DNA of 64,000 bases from Deltaproteobacteria bacterium (GTDB lineage: Bacteria; Desulfobacterota; Desulfobacteria; Desulfobacterales; Desulfosarcinaceae), in contig PDTK01000032.1 in assembly GCA_002747175.1 (NCBI GenBank), positions 17,232-81,231 on the forward strand, in the 5' to 3' direction. Under the pieces are notes generated by a model, which saw only the letters and a program-made list of their open reading frames with translations, did not search any database and was not told the origin of the DNA. The position numbers were made by a program, and so were the translations under genes. Shown here one piece after another: positions 35,354-44,170 of the stretch. Each line of letters begins with the position of its first letter. Position 1 is the first letter of the stretch.

Positions 35354-36904
35354 ATGAAAAGACTTATTATCGCAGCCTTGACCCTTGTCGTTTTAATTGG
35401 GTTCGCCACCGCCGCCGGTGCCGCCACACTAAAAGTCGGCCTGGATGCCGATCCGGTCTCCCTGGACCCCCAGGTTCAGTTGTCCGGCGGTATGCTGCAA
35501 CTTTCCCACTGGGTATTCGATCCCCTGGTCCGCTGGACCCAGGAGATGACCTTCGAGCCCCGCCTGGCCACCCGATGGGAACGTCTCGACGATTTGACCA
35601 TGCGGTTTTATCTGCGCGAAGGCGTACAATTCCACAGCGGCAATCCCTTCACCGCCAAGGACGTCAAATGGTCCTTTGAACGCATGCGAAAATCGGCCGA
35701 CTTCAAAGGACTTCTGGCCCCTTTCGAAGGCTGCATCATCGTGGATGACTATACCGTCGACATCAAAACCAAAAAACCCTACCCCCTGGTCCTGAACATG
35801 ACCACCTACTTTTTTGCCATGGACTCCAAATTTTACACCGGAACGGACAAGAATGGCCAGCCCAAGGACATGATCCTCAAAGTCGGGGAATCTTTTTCCC
35901 AGAACAACGCCTCCGGCACCGGTCCTTTCATCGTGACCAACAGACAACACAATGTGGTCCTGGAGATGGAAAGAAACAAGAACTACTGGGATACCCAGTC
36001 ACCGGGCAATGTCACCAAGTTCATCCTGACCCCCATCAAGGAAAATGCCACCCGTGTGGCGGCCCTGCTTTCCGGCGGCGTGGACTTCATCGCTCCGCTG
36101 CCGCCCCAGGATTTCAACCGCATTGAAAAAGACGACAATCTCAAACTGGTGATGATCAACGGCGGACGCATCATTACCTTCCAGATGAACCAGAAACGGT
36201 GTCCCCCACTCCGGGAGAAAAAAGTGCGCCAGGCCATTGTGTACGCGATCAACAACGCCGGTATTGTCAAAAAAATCATGAAAAACAAAGCCACTCTCGC
36301 GGCTCAGCAGGGCCCCAAGGGCTATGCCGGCTACAAAGAGAACCTGACCGCCAGGTACGACCTTAAAAAGGCCAAAGCCCTCATGAAAGAGGCCGGCTTT
36401 GCCAACGGCTTCGAGATCACCATGATGGCCCCCAACAACCGTTATGTCAACGATGCCAAAATCGCCGAAGCCGCCGCCTCGATGCTGGGCAAAATCGGTA
36501 TCAAAGTCAACCTGAAAACCATGCCCAAGGCCCAGTACTGGAACGAATTCGATGCCCGGGCGGCCGACATGATGCTGATCGGTTGGCACTCCGATACCGA
36601 AGACTCCGGCAACTTCTCTGAATTTCTCATGATGTGCGAAAACAAAGATACCGGCTACGGCCAGTACAACTCCGGCTACTGCAATCCCGATGTGGACAAG
36701 CTGGTGCTCGCCGCCCAGTCCGAGACGGACCTGGCCAAGCGTGCCAAGATTCTCCAGGAAGTTGAACAGATCCTTTACGATGATGCGGCCTTCGTGCCCT
36801 TGCATTGGCAGAACCACGCCTATGGCGCCAAAAAGAATTTGATGATCAAACCGATCCTCAACCCGATGAACTTCCCCTACTTTGGAGATCTGGTGGTGAA
36901 ATAA
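35354..36904 (+). CDS. Peptide/nickel-type ABC substrate-binding protein
   Basis: 516-residue periplasmic binding protein of SBP family 5 (DppA/OppA type). The start at 35354 (MKRLIIAALT) is preceded by AGGAGG and gives a proper signal peptide ending AGA at about 23. Visible marks are DADPVSLDPQVQLSGGMLQ, LATRWERLDDLTMRFYLREG with GVQFHSGNPFTAKDVKWSFERM, and the C-terminal DDAAFVPLHWQN. It is the first gene of a five-gene importer; the hairpin after it probably boosts its own message over the permeases. The substrate is not clear: peptides, or in Desulfobacterota sometimes other small solutes. Confidence 0.9.
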   Translation: MKRLIIAALTLVVLIGFATAAGAATLKVGLDADPVSLDPQVQLSGGMLQLSHWVFDPLVRWTQEMTFEPRLATRWERLDDLTMRFYLREGVQFHSGNPFTAKDVKWSFERMRKSADFKGLLAPFEGCIIVDDYTVDIKTKKPYPLVLNMTTYFFAMDSKFYTGTDKNGQPKDMILKVGESFSQNNASGTGPFIVTNRQHNVVLEMERNKNYWDTQSPGNVTKFILTPIKENATRVAALLSGGVDFIAPLPPQDFNRIEKDDNLKLVMINGGRIITFQMNQKRCPPLREKKVRQAIVYAINNAGIVKKIMKNKATLAAQQGPKGYAGYKENLTARYDLKKAKALMKEAGFANGFEITMMAPNNRYVNDAKIAEAAASMLGKIGIKVNLKTMPKAQYWNEFDARAADMMLIGWHSDTEDSGNFSEFLMMCENKDTGYGQYNSGYCNPDVDKLVLAAQSETDLAKRAKILQEVEQILYDDAAFVPLHWQNHAYGAKKNLMIKPILNPMNFPYFGDLVVK

Positions 36905-36922
36905 ACGCCCTGGTGGTAAAAT

Positions 36923-36980
36923 GGCGCCCCTTTGGAGATATCCCCAGCACTATATAATGACGGGGAAACGAAGGGGCGCC
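36923..36980 (+). promoter_or_regulatory. Intercistronic hairpin after binding-protein gene
   Basis: GGCGCCCCTT (36923-36932) pairs with AAGGGGCGCC (36971-36980), leaving a ~38-base loop, followed by TTCATTGTTG. Such structures after binding-protein genes usually limit read-through and protect the upstream mRNA, giving excess binding protein. Confidence 0.6.
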
Positions 36981-37035
36981 TTCATTGTTGTCACCTTGTT
37001 GAACGAGATCTGAACACGGAATTGGAATAACATCT

Positions 37036-38022
37036 ATGTTCGTTTTTATCGTACGCAGACTGATCCAGGCGGTTTTGGTCATGCTGGTCATCAGCCTGGT
37101 GGGTTTTTCCATCAAGGACCAAATCGGCGACCCGGTCAGAGACCTGGTGGGCGAGCGGGTTACCCCTGCGGAGCGGGCCGTGATCGCTGAACAGATGGGG
37201 CTCAACGACCCTTTTGCCACTCAGTATTTCCGGTTTGTGAAAAACGCCATCACCAAAGGAGACCTAGGGCGTTCTTTCCTGTATAACAAGCCCAACTTGG
37301 AAGTCATTGTCGGACATGCGCCGGCCACCATTGAACTGGTGTTCGGCACGGCCCTGATTATCATCGTCGTCTCTTTGCCACTGGGGGTTTATTGTGCCTT
37401 GCGGCCCAAAACCATCCTCTCCCGTTTTATCATGAGTTTTTCCACCCTGGGGGTCTCCATGCCCGTGTTTTTGACGGCCATCCTGCTGATTTTTTTATTT
37501 GCCATCCATTGGCAGATTCTGCCCTCCTATGGCAGGGGAGCGACCGTGGATCTTTTCGGCCTGGGCTTGTGGGAAACCGGAATGCTCACCATAGATGGCC
37601 TGTTGCATCTGATCCTGCCCTGTATCTCCTTGTCCACCCTCATGCTGCCGCTGTTCATCCGCCTGATCCGGTCCGAAATGATGGAAGTGCTGGGAACCGA
37701 ATACATCAAATTCGCCTGGGCCAAGGGCCTCACGCCGACCAGGGTGTGGATGGTGCACGCCTTTAAAAACACCCTGCTGCCGGTCATCACGGTCTTTGGG
37801 GTGCAAATCGGCATCATGTTCGCGTTCACCCTGCTCACGGAACTGGTTTTCCAATGGCCGGGCATGGGTTTCATGTTCCTGGAGGCCGTTCACCGGGCAG
37901 ATATCTCTTTGTTGATTGCCTATCTCGTGGTGGTGGCCACCATCTTTGTGCTTGTGAATACGATTGTTGACATCCTTTACGGTTTTATCAATCCCACCGT
38001 AAGAATCGCCGGGACGAAATGA
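37036..38022 (+). CDS. ABC transporter permease, DppB type
   Basis: 328-residue inner-membrane permease. It has the family N terminus (FIVRRLIQAVLVMLVISLVGF), a periplasmic loop starting at DPVRDLVGERV and the conserved TPAERAVIAEQMGLNDPF, and the coupling EAA region (EYIKFAWAKGLTPTRVWMVHAFKNTL) that docks to the ATPases. About six membrane helices. The next permease overlaps its stop by 4 bases (ATGA), so the two are translationally coupled and form the transport channel with 38019-38939. Confidence 0.92.
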   Translation: MFVFIVRRLIQAVLVMLVISLVGFSIKDQIGDPVRDLVGERVTPAERAVIAEQMGLNDPFATQYFRFVKNAITKGDLGRSFLYNKPNLEVIVGHAPATIELVFGTALIIIVVSLPLGVYCALRPKTILSRFIMSFSTLGVSMPVFLTAILLIFLFAIHWQILPSYGRGATVDLFGLGLWETGMLTIDGLLHLILPCISLSTLMLPLFIRLIRSEMMEVLGTEYIKFAWAKGLTPTRVWMVHAFKNTLLPVITVFGVQIGIMFAFTLLTELVFQWPGMGFMFLEAVHRADISLLIAYLVVVATIFVLVNTIVDILYGFINPTVRIAGTK

Positions 38023-38939
38023 GAACAAAACTCCAAAAATTCAAAGCATCCTACTTTTTTTACAGTTTCAAACGGGACAAGGTGGCGATCTTTTCCTTTG
38101 TTGCCCTGATGATATTCCTGCTGTTAGCGCTAACTGCGCCGTGGGTGGCCCCCATGGATCCCTATGATTCAGACAATATCGACATCATGAATTCGGAAAT
38201 GCCGCCGGTCTGGATGGAGGAAGGGAGCCGTGAATTCCTCCTGGGAACGGACAACCAGGGCCGGGATATGTTCTCCACCATGTTGTACGGACTGCGGACC
38301 TCCATCGTCATCGGCCTTGGCGCCGTGGCGCTTCAGGGAATCATCGGGGTGATCGTGGGCCTGTTTGCCGGCTACATGGGCGGGAAACTGGATGCCGTAC
38401 TCATGCGGCTGGCCGATATCCAGTTCTCCTTTCCCTACCTGATGGTGGCCATTTTCATGTCGGCCATCTTTCAGGTGGCCTTCGGCCTGGGCAGTTTTGA
38501 ACGCCTGGCCGTGCCCCTGCTGATCGTCATCATCGGTCTGTCCAATTGGCCCATGTTCGCCCGGACCATCCGCGCCTCGGTCATCGGTGAAAAAAACAAG
38601 GAATACGTGGAGGCCGCCCGGGTTATCGGCCTTCCCACGCGGACCATTGTGTTTCGCCATATTTTGCCCAACTCGCTCACCTCGGTCATGGTCATTTCCA
38701 CCATCCAGGTGGCCAATGCGGTGATGAGCGAGGCGGCACTTTCCTTTCTGGGGTTGGGTATGCCGGTGACCCGGCCTTCCCTGGGCTCGTTGATCCGGGC
38801 CGGCCAGGAATTCTTTTTCTCCGGATCATGGTGGATTACGGTTTTTCCGGGCATCTGGCTGGTGCTCTTTGTGCTGGTCATCAACCTGCTGGGCGACTGG
38901 CTGAGGGATGTGCTGAACCCCAAATTGTATAAAGGTTAG
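38019..38939 (+). CDS. ABC transporter permease, DppC type
   Basis: 306-residue second permease of the importer. It carries the OppC-type N-terminal helix (VAIFSFVALMIFLLLALTAP), the HLLGTDNQGRDMFS-like segment FLLGTDNQGRDMFSTMLYGL, and the EAA loop (EYVEAARVIGLPTRTIVFRH). Its start overlaps the stop of the first permease. It is followed by a 78-bp gap that contains repeat B copy 6 before the first ATPase gene. Confidence 0.92.
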   Translation: MRTKLQKFKASYFFYSFKRDKVAIFSFVALMIFLLLALTAPWVAPMDPYDSDNIDIMNSEMPPVWMEEGSREFLLGTDNQGRDMFSTMLYGLRTSIVIGLGAVALQGIIGVIVGLFAGYMGGKLDAVLMRLADIQFSFPYLMVAIFMSAIFQVAFGLGSFERLAVPLLIVIIGLSNWPMFARTIRASVIGEKNKEYVEAARVIGLPTRTIVFRHILPNSLTSVMVISTIQVANAVMSEAALSFLGLGMPVTRPSLGSLIRAGQEFFFSGSWWITVFPGIWLVLFVLVINLLGDWLRDVLNPKLYKG

Positions 38940-38960
38940 GGCGAAAGCCTTGATCCCGAT

Positions 38961-38987
38961 CAAATTTGCCTGTTTCCGGGAAGACAC
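38961..38987. repeat. Repeat B copy 6 (partial), inside the ABC operon
   Basis: CAAATTTGCCTGTTTCCGGG and AAGACAC keep the right half of family B. It lies 30 bp before the first ATPase start, in the only wide gap among the permease and ATPase genes. Confidence 0.6.
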
Positions 38988-39017
38988 GAAACAGGCGAGG
39001 GATAAAACAACATTGCA

Positions 39018-40007
39018 ATGAGCAACTTACTGGAAGTAAACAACCTGGAAGTCAAATTCGGCCTGCGCACCGGCGACCTGACAGCCATCAACGGCATCAG
39101 CTTCTCCCTGGATCGCGGCCAGCGCATGGGGCTGGTCGGTGAAAGCGGCGCCGGCAAATCGGTCACCGGCTTTGCCATCATCAACCTGATCAGCAAACCG
39201 GGTTTTATCTCCGACGGTCAGGTGATATTCAACAGCCAGAATCTGGCGACGCTTTCCGATGAGGCCATGCGCAAAATCCGGGGCAACCGGATCAGCATGA
39301 TTTTCCAGGACCCCATGATGACCCTCAATCCGGTTCTGACCATCGGCACCCAGATGGTGGAAACCCTGATGGCCCATCGCAGCATCACCCGGGCCGATGC
39401 CGAGAGCATCGCCTTGGAAAAGCTGGGAAAAGTCCAGATCCCGTCGCCGGAAAAACGCCTGGCCCAGTACCCCCACGAATTTTCCGGCGGCATGCGCCAA
39501 CGCATCGTCATCGCCATCGCCCTGCTTACCGATCCGGATATCATCATCGCCGATGAGCCCACCACGGCCCTGGACGTCACCATTCAGGCCGAAATCATGG
39601 AGTTGTTGCAGGATTTGTGCGAATCCGAGAAAACCGGTCTGATCCTGATTACCCATGACCTGGGTGTGGTTTCCCAGGTAACCGAAAACATCGCTGTGAT
39701 GTATGCCGGTAAAATCGTGGAGACCGGTCCCACGGCCCAGGTGGTCAATGCCCCCCGGCACCCCTACACCCAAGGGCTGATCAAGGCCCTTCCCGGCAGC
39801 CTGCAACCGGGGGCCAGATTGAATCAGATCCCCGGCATGATGCCGACCCTGACCGACATCCCCCCCGGCTGCGCCTTCAACCCACGCTGCACCCTGTGCG
39901 AACCGATCTGCCGGGAGCAGGAGCCGCCCTTTATCACCATCGGCCCGGACACCTGCAAGGTGGCCTGCCACATGGTACAACCCGACACCAATAAGACAGC
40001 GACATGA
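39018..40007 (+). CDS. ABC transporter ATP-binding protein, DppD type
   Basis: 329-residue cytosolic ATPase. Walker A is GESGAGKS, the Q-loop lies in MIFQDPMMTLNPV, the signature is SGGMRQR, Walker B is IIIADEPTTALD, and the H-loop is LITHDLG. The C terminus carries the oligopeptide-type extension with the Cys cluster CAFNPRCTLCEPICREQEPP that in this family binds an Fe-S cluster or metal. It overlaps the next ATPase gene by 4 bases. It pairs with the second ATPase to drive the permeases. Confidence 0.93.
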   Translation: MSNLLEVNNLEVKFGLRTGDLTAINGISFSLDRGQRMGLVGESGAGKSVTGFAIINLISKPGFISDGQVIFNSQNLATLSDEAMRKIRGNRISMIFQDPMMTLNPVLTIGTQMVETLMAHRSITRADAESIALEKLGKVQIPSPEKRLAQYPHEFSGGMRQRIVIAIALLTDPDIIIADEPTTALDVTIQAEIMELLQDLCESEKTGLILITHDLGVVSQVTENIAVMYAGKIVETGPTAQVVNAPRHPYTQGLIKALPGSLQPGARLNQIPGMMPTLTDIPPGCAFNPRCTLCEPICREQEPPFITIGPDTCKVACHMVQPDTNKTAT

Positions 40008-41053
40008 CGACCCAACCATCCCAATCGACAACAAACAGCGAAAACAGCCTGCTGACCCTCGACAATGTGGTCAAACACTTCGATATTTCCGGCGGTCTGC
40101 TGGAGCAACTTCGTTTCAAAAACGGCAAGCTCACCCGGCAGCGCACAACGGTCAAAGCGGTCAACCATGTCAGTTTTGATATCGCACCCGGGGAAACCTT
40201 CAGCGTGGTGGGTGAAAGCGGCTGCGGCAAATCGACCCTGGCTCGTACCACCATCGGCATCTATCCGCCCAACAGCGGCCGGGTTATCTACCGCGGCGAA
40301 CGCATCGACGATAAAAATGCCCGGCAGATGTTGCCTTTCCGCCGCAAGATGCAGATGATTTTTCAGGATCCTTACGCATCTTTAAACCCGCGCAAGACAG
40401 TCATGCAAACCTTGGAAGAGCCCGTGACGTTTCACAATCCGGGCATCGCTTCAAGCCAGGTGAAGGATCGGGTGACCGAGGTCATGTCCCAGGTGGGGGT
40501 GGATCCCAAATGGGCCGGGCGTTATCCCCACGAATTTTCCGGTGGACAGCGGCAACGCATCAGCATCGCCCGGGCCCTGATGGTAGACCCCGAATTCATT
40601 GTGGCCGACGAGCCGGTATCGGCCCTGGACGTGTCCATCCAGGCCCAGATCCTCAATCTGCTCATGGAAGCACAGGAACAAAGATGCCTGACCTACATGT
40701 TCATCACCCACGACCTTTCCGTGGTTGAACACATCAGCACGCGGGTGGCCGTCATGTATCTTGGCACCTTGTGCGAACTTTCGCCGGCCAAAGCCCTGTT
40801 CGAATCCCCCCGGCACCCCTACACCCAGGCATTGCTTTCGGCGATTCCCAGGCTGGGACGCAAAAAGAGTGAACACATCAAACTCAAGGGCGAGGTGCCC
40901 ACCCCCATCCATCTGCCCAGCGGATGCGTCTTTCATGGACGCTGCATACATGCCGACCAACGCTGCAGAAAAGAGGTTCCCACGGCCCGTATGGTGAAAA
41001 ACGGCGTCCTCGTTGCCTGCCATGGGGTGGAGGAGGAAAGGGTTGAGGGATGA
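40004..41053 (+). CDS. ABC transporter ATP-binding protein, DppF type
   Basis: 349-residue partner ATPase. Walker A GESGCGKS, Q-loop MIFQDPYASLNPR, signature SGGQRQR, Walker B FIVADEPVSALD and H-loop FITHDLS are complete. The C-terminal extension has CVFHGRCIHADQRC, the family Cys cluster. It overlaps the first ATPase by 4 bases and closes the operon; repeat D copy 4 follows within a few bases of the stop. Confidence 0.93.
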   Translation: MTTQPSQSTTNSENSLLTLDNVVKHFDISGGLLEQLRFKNGKLTRQRTTVKAVNHVSFDIAPGETFSVVGESGCGKSTLARTTIGIYPPNSGRVIYRGERIDDKNARQMLPFRRKMQMIFQDPYASLNPRKTVMQTLEEPVTFHNPGIASSQVKDRVTEVMSQVGVDPKWAGRYPHEFSGGQRQRISIARALMVDPEFIVADEPVSALDVSIQAQILNLLMEAQEQRCLTYMFITHDLSVVEHISTRVAVMYLGTLCELSPAKALFESPRHPYTQALLSAIPRLGRKKSEHIKLKGEVPTPIHLPSGCVFHGRCIHADQRCRKEVPTARMVKNGVLVACHGVEEERVEG

Positions 41054-41109
41054 GTTCTAAGTACTGAGTGCTGAGTACTCCGCCCTCATCCCTCAGAACT
41101 CAGAACTTA
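41051..41109. repeat. Repeat D copy 4 (heptad iterations)
   Basis: TAAGTAC, TGAGTGC, TGAGTAC are consecutive 7-base units, followed by CCGCCCTCATCCCTCAGAAC. It separates the ABC operon from the convergent ETF-QO gene and takes the place of a normal terminator. Confidence 0.65.
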
Positions 41110-41113
41110 ATCT

Positions 41114-42793
41114 TCAGGCCTGCTTGTAGCTTGGCCCCTCCCCACCTTCCGGGCAGGTCCAGGTCACATTGTGATACGGGTCCTTGATGTCGCAGGTTTT
41201 GCAGTGTAGGCAGTTGGTGAAATTGAGTTTGATTCCCTTGATGCCGATGCCGTCTTCGTTTGTTTCCATCTCATATACATCTCCCGGGCAAAATCGGGTA
41301 CAGGGGCATCCGTATGCATGATAGCATTGCTCCACACATACCTGCATGTCGTGAATGTGGATATGGCTGGGCTGGTCCTCCCGGTGAAGGGTGCCGGACA
41401 GGTATACGCCGGTGAGCTTGTCCACCAAGGCCGGATCTTTCCGGTCGGGCGCAGCGGCCTGGGTCACGAACCCGGCGGGACCGGTCTCACCATCCACTGT
41501 CGTCAGTGTCGTGGCGTCATCCACACACGACAGACGATCAATCAGCCCTCTGCCGTTGGAAACGTACTGGGCTGCCAGGTGCCCCCATTTAAACGGCCCT
41601 TTTTGTGCCAGGGCCTGGGCAAAATTGCGTCCCGTCAGCATTTCCCGGCCGGCCCAACTGGCCTTCAGGCGCCGCCCATAAGCAGCCAGGGCGTGTTTGT
41701 GGGTAGCGCCTGAATCAAGTGCCTCCATGATGGTCTCGGCCGCCAGCATTCCCGACTTCATGGCCAGGTGAATCCCCTTGATGGCCGGGGCGCTGTGCAT
41801 GGCTGCGCCATTGCCGGTAAACAGCGCACCGTTTACAGCCAGTTCCGGCATGCTATACCACCCTCCGGTGGATACGGCACGGGCCCCCTGTTCGACCACT
41901 TTACCGCCACGGATGATTTTGCGGACCAGCGGATGCTGCTTGAAACGCATGAACGTCTCATAAAGGTCCAACGACGGATCTTCGTAACCCAATGCCACCA
42001 GAAACCCCAGGGCAATGCGGTTTTCCCCCATTTCATAGATGAATCCGCCCCCCGGGGTGTTCATATCCAGCGGATACCCCATGGTATGTATGTCGTTGAA
42101 GGGACTGTCGGTGAAAAAATGGGTGTCCGGCAGTTGAATCACTTCCTTTATACCCGTTTCGAACAGCTCCGGAAGGCGTCCCGTCCGAATGGGCAATTTG
42201 CCGGCCAGCGATTTCATCAGATTTCCACGGGCCCCCTCGCCCAACACGGTCGCCTTGGCCAGCAGATCGATGCCCGGTTCGAAATTGGTTTTGGGCTTTC
42301 CATCCTTGTCCAACCCCTTATCTCCCGTACGGACCCCGGTAACGGTCACCCCGTCATCCGCCAAAAGCACTTCTTTGCCGTCGAATCCCGGAAAAATATT
42401 GACACCCAAAGCCTCGGCTTTATCTCCCAGCCACCGGCAGACCCGCGACAGGCTGACAATCGGAAATCCGGTATTGTGCATCTGGTGGGGTACCAGCGGC
42501 ACTCTATAGCCATGATGACCGGTGAGAAAAAACAGCCCATCGCCACGGACGGTCTGTTCGATCGGGAAACCCTGTTCCAGGTAGTCGGGATAAAGCTCTG
42601 AAATGGCAACAGGATTCATCACGGCTCCGCTGATGGCATGGCTGCCCACAGCACCGCCCTTATCGATGAGTGCGACCTCAAGCTCCCGCCCTTTCTCTTG
42701 GGCAAGCTGCATCAATCGGATGGCACCGGCCAGATTGGCCGGTCCCCCTCCGACAAAAAGAACATCGAATTCTATGGCTTCGTGCCTGGTCAT
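41114..42793 (-). CDS. Electron-transfer flavoprotein:quinone oxidoreductase
   Basis: 559-residue FAD and 4Fe-4S protein that passes electrons from ETF to the quinone pool at the membrane. Visible parts are the FAD-binding VLFVGGGPANLAGA, GSHAISGAVMNP, the substrate/quinone region around GGWYSMPELAVNGALFTGNG and IKGIHLAMKSGMLAAE, and the C-terminal iron-sulfur domain with CTRFCPGDVYE and NCLHCKTCDIKDPYHN. It is full length. AAGGAGG precedes the ATG. ETF genes are not in the window. It would serve the acyl-CoA dehydrogenase at 16-17 kb. A class-typical extra segment (IHIHDMQVCVEQCYHAYGCP) is kept. Confidence 0.92.
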   Translation of the reverse strand: MTRHEAIEFDVLFVGGGPANLAGAIRLMQLAQEKGRELEVALIDKGGAVGSHAISGAVMNPVAISELYPDYLEQGFPIEQTVRGDGLFFLTGHHGYRVPLVPHQMHNTGFPIVSLSRVCRWLGDKAEALGVNIFPGFDGKEVLLADDGVTVTGVRTGDKGLDKDGKPKTNFEPGIDLLAKATVLGEGARGNLMKSLAGKLPIRTGRLPELFETGIKEVIQLPDTHFFTDSPFNDIHTMGYPLDMNTPGGGFIYEMGENRIALGFLVALGYEDPSLDLYETFMRFKQHPLVRKIIRGGKVVEQGARAVSTGGWYSMPELAVNGALFTGNGAAMHSAPAIKGIHLAMKSGMLAAETIMEALDSGATHKHALAAYGRRLKASWAGREMLTGRNFAQALAQKGPFKWGHLAAQYVSNGRGLIDRLSCVDDATTLTTVDGETGPAGFVTQAAAPDRKDPALVDKLTGVYLSGTLHREDQPSHIHIHDMQVCVEQCYHAYGCPCTRFCPGDVYEMETNEDGIGIKGIKLNFTNCLHCKTCDIKDPYHNVTWTCPEGGEGPSYKQA

Positions 42794-42904
42794 GGCGATC
42801 CTCCTTCTTATAACGTTCGGGAAAAATTAAATTTACATCTTGGCTGCGCGATTGCGTACCTCAGATAGCCCGATTCAGTTTTAAAAACAAGGGGGGTGGC
42901 ATGT

Positions 42905-42979
42905 TGTGCCGGCTACCTGAGCACTTTACTGCGACCCCCTGGCAAGGCGGGATCTGGATTCCTCTGGCCGTTTCTTTTC
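42905..42979. repeat. Repeat C copy 4 (right half)
   Basis: GGCTACCTGAGCACTTTACT, GCGACCCCC, GGCAAGGCGGGATCTGGATT and CCTCTGGCC match the right half of family C. The rest of 42794-43158 holds no gene. Confidence 0.6.
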
Positions 42980-43158
42980 TGTTCACCGGTCTCCGTTCTC
43001 TCATTTATATACTCCTTGTGTATCGAACCGATCCATGCTAAGGGTCATCTTTGATTTCAATATTGATTTTTTCCCTCGATAATTGATTCCGTCAACCTGG
43101 ACACGGCGACACTTTTCGCCGGTTGCCAACATTGATGAACGTGTAAAACGTCAAATTT

Positions 43159-43284
43159 CAGACGGATTTGCAAAAAATCCGAGATCAAGGCTTGCGAATC
43201 CCGAGGAATGAGGCGTACACAGGGTACGCCGCAGTGACGAGGGATGAAGCGTAACGCAGATATCGGTTTTTTTACGAATCCGTC
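43159..43284. repeat. Element G: ~126-bp MITE-like element with inverted ends
   Basis: The left end GACGGATTTGCAAAAAATCC and the right end, whose complement reads GACGGATTCGTAAAAAAACC, are near-perfect inverted copies of about 24 bases. The interior is GC-rich with its own palindrome (GCGTACACAGGGTACGC). A trace of the right end (GTAACGCAGATATCGG) occurs at 30770-30786. No coding capacity; typical size of a non-autonomous transposable element. It lies just upstream of the gene at 43313. Confidence 0.7.
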
Positions 43285-43312
43285 AACATTGATGGATAAG
43301 GAGACGAAAAGC

Positions 43313-43804
43313 ATGGCAAACAGGAATGATCGCGTATTCTGGTTACTGGTTGTGGTTCTGGCGTTATGCCTTCAGACGGTATTCGTTCTGGTAGACTGCC
43401 AACAAACCGCCACGGGAACGGCCATTGATTTTTCCAAAGCCTATTTCCTCCTGGATGCCGACATGGAGAAATATTTGTGCGGCGAGCTGGCCGGAGATGA
43501 TGATGAATCGGCCGCAAGCGCCTATCTTTACAAGATGAGCGAGGAGTCTCGGCAACGTGGCTTCGGCAAAGGAATGGTCCGGCAGACGATTTACCGCATC
43601 CATACCAAAACGCTTGCCCAGAATGCGAAATCCGCCACCATTCATGTCGAGGGTTTACGTCGGACCTGCATTCATCCGTTTTTTGCCTATGTGGCCAAAT
43701 TGTTTCAACTGGGGCAGGCCCACCACTTTGAAGAAACATTGGAACTGGTCAAAGAGGACGGCTGCTGGAAAATCTGTGGAACGCCTTACGGGTTGAAGGG
43801 TTAG
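43313..43804 (+). CDS. Membrane-anchored protein, unknown function
   Basis: 163 residues from the ATG at 43313 (MANRNDRVF), supported by AAGGAG 9 bases upstream; the tracked 43244 start would include part of element G. One N-terminal hydrophobic segment (about 9-27) acts as a membrane anchor or uncleaved signal, leaving a ~135-residue extracytoplasmic domain with Cys residues at CGEL, TCIHPF, GCW and CGTPYG. It has the look of a NTF2/SnoaL-like or lumazine-type fold, but no motif settles it. A strong terminator lies about 175 bases after its stop. Confidence 0.6.
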   Translation: MANRNDRVFWLLVVVLALCLQTVFVLVDCQQTATGTAIDFSKAYFLLDADMEKYLCGELAGDDDESAASAYLYKMSEESRQRGFGKGMVRQTIYRIHTKTLAQNAKSATIHVEGLRRTCIHPFFAYVAKLFQLGQAHHFEETLELVKEDGCWKICGTPYGLKG

Positions 43805-43965
43805 TGCCCATCGGGAAGTAGATAGGAGGACTGAGTTTTGATGGCTAATAGCTAAAGGCTTACACCTTAGTTTTTTCAAGAAAACAGGAAAATAGGGTGT
43901 AGGTACATGGGTTAGGGGGTTCCCGCCTAAGCACTCAGTACTCCGCCCTGAACCCTCAGTGACCA
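43801..43965. repeat. Repeat D copy 5
   Basis: AAAACAGGAAAATAGGGTGT, ACATGGGTTAGGGGG, TTCCCGCCTAAGCACTCAG and TACTCCGCCCT. It shares the ACATGGGTTAGGG-TTTCCCGCC segment with copy 6. Confidence 0.65.
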
Positions 43966-43978
43966 TTTATTGTCTTTG

Positions 43979-44019
43979 AACGCCGGTTTCACGCGCATCG
44001 TGAAACCGGCGTTTTTTTT
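43979..44019 (+). terminator. Strong rho-independent terminator
   Basis: A 15-bp perfect stem (AACGCCGGTTTCACG and complement, loop CGCAT) followed by TTTTTTT on the plus strand. It ends transcription of the 43313 gene ahead of rdgB. The tracked rdgB ORF start at 43970 runs through it, one more reason for the later ATG. Confidence 0.9.
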
Positions 44020-44170
44020 ATGGGCGCCGACCCATTTCGATCTCTATGTTTCCAATGCGCCCCCATGGGCCAAATGCGGGAAACCTGCAAACCAGCCGAT
44101 TATGGCTGGATGTTTGACGGGTTATGTGGTAGCTAAAAAAGGTTGTCATCGTATCAATTCAGAGGCGTCT

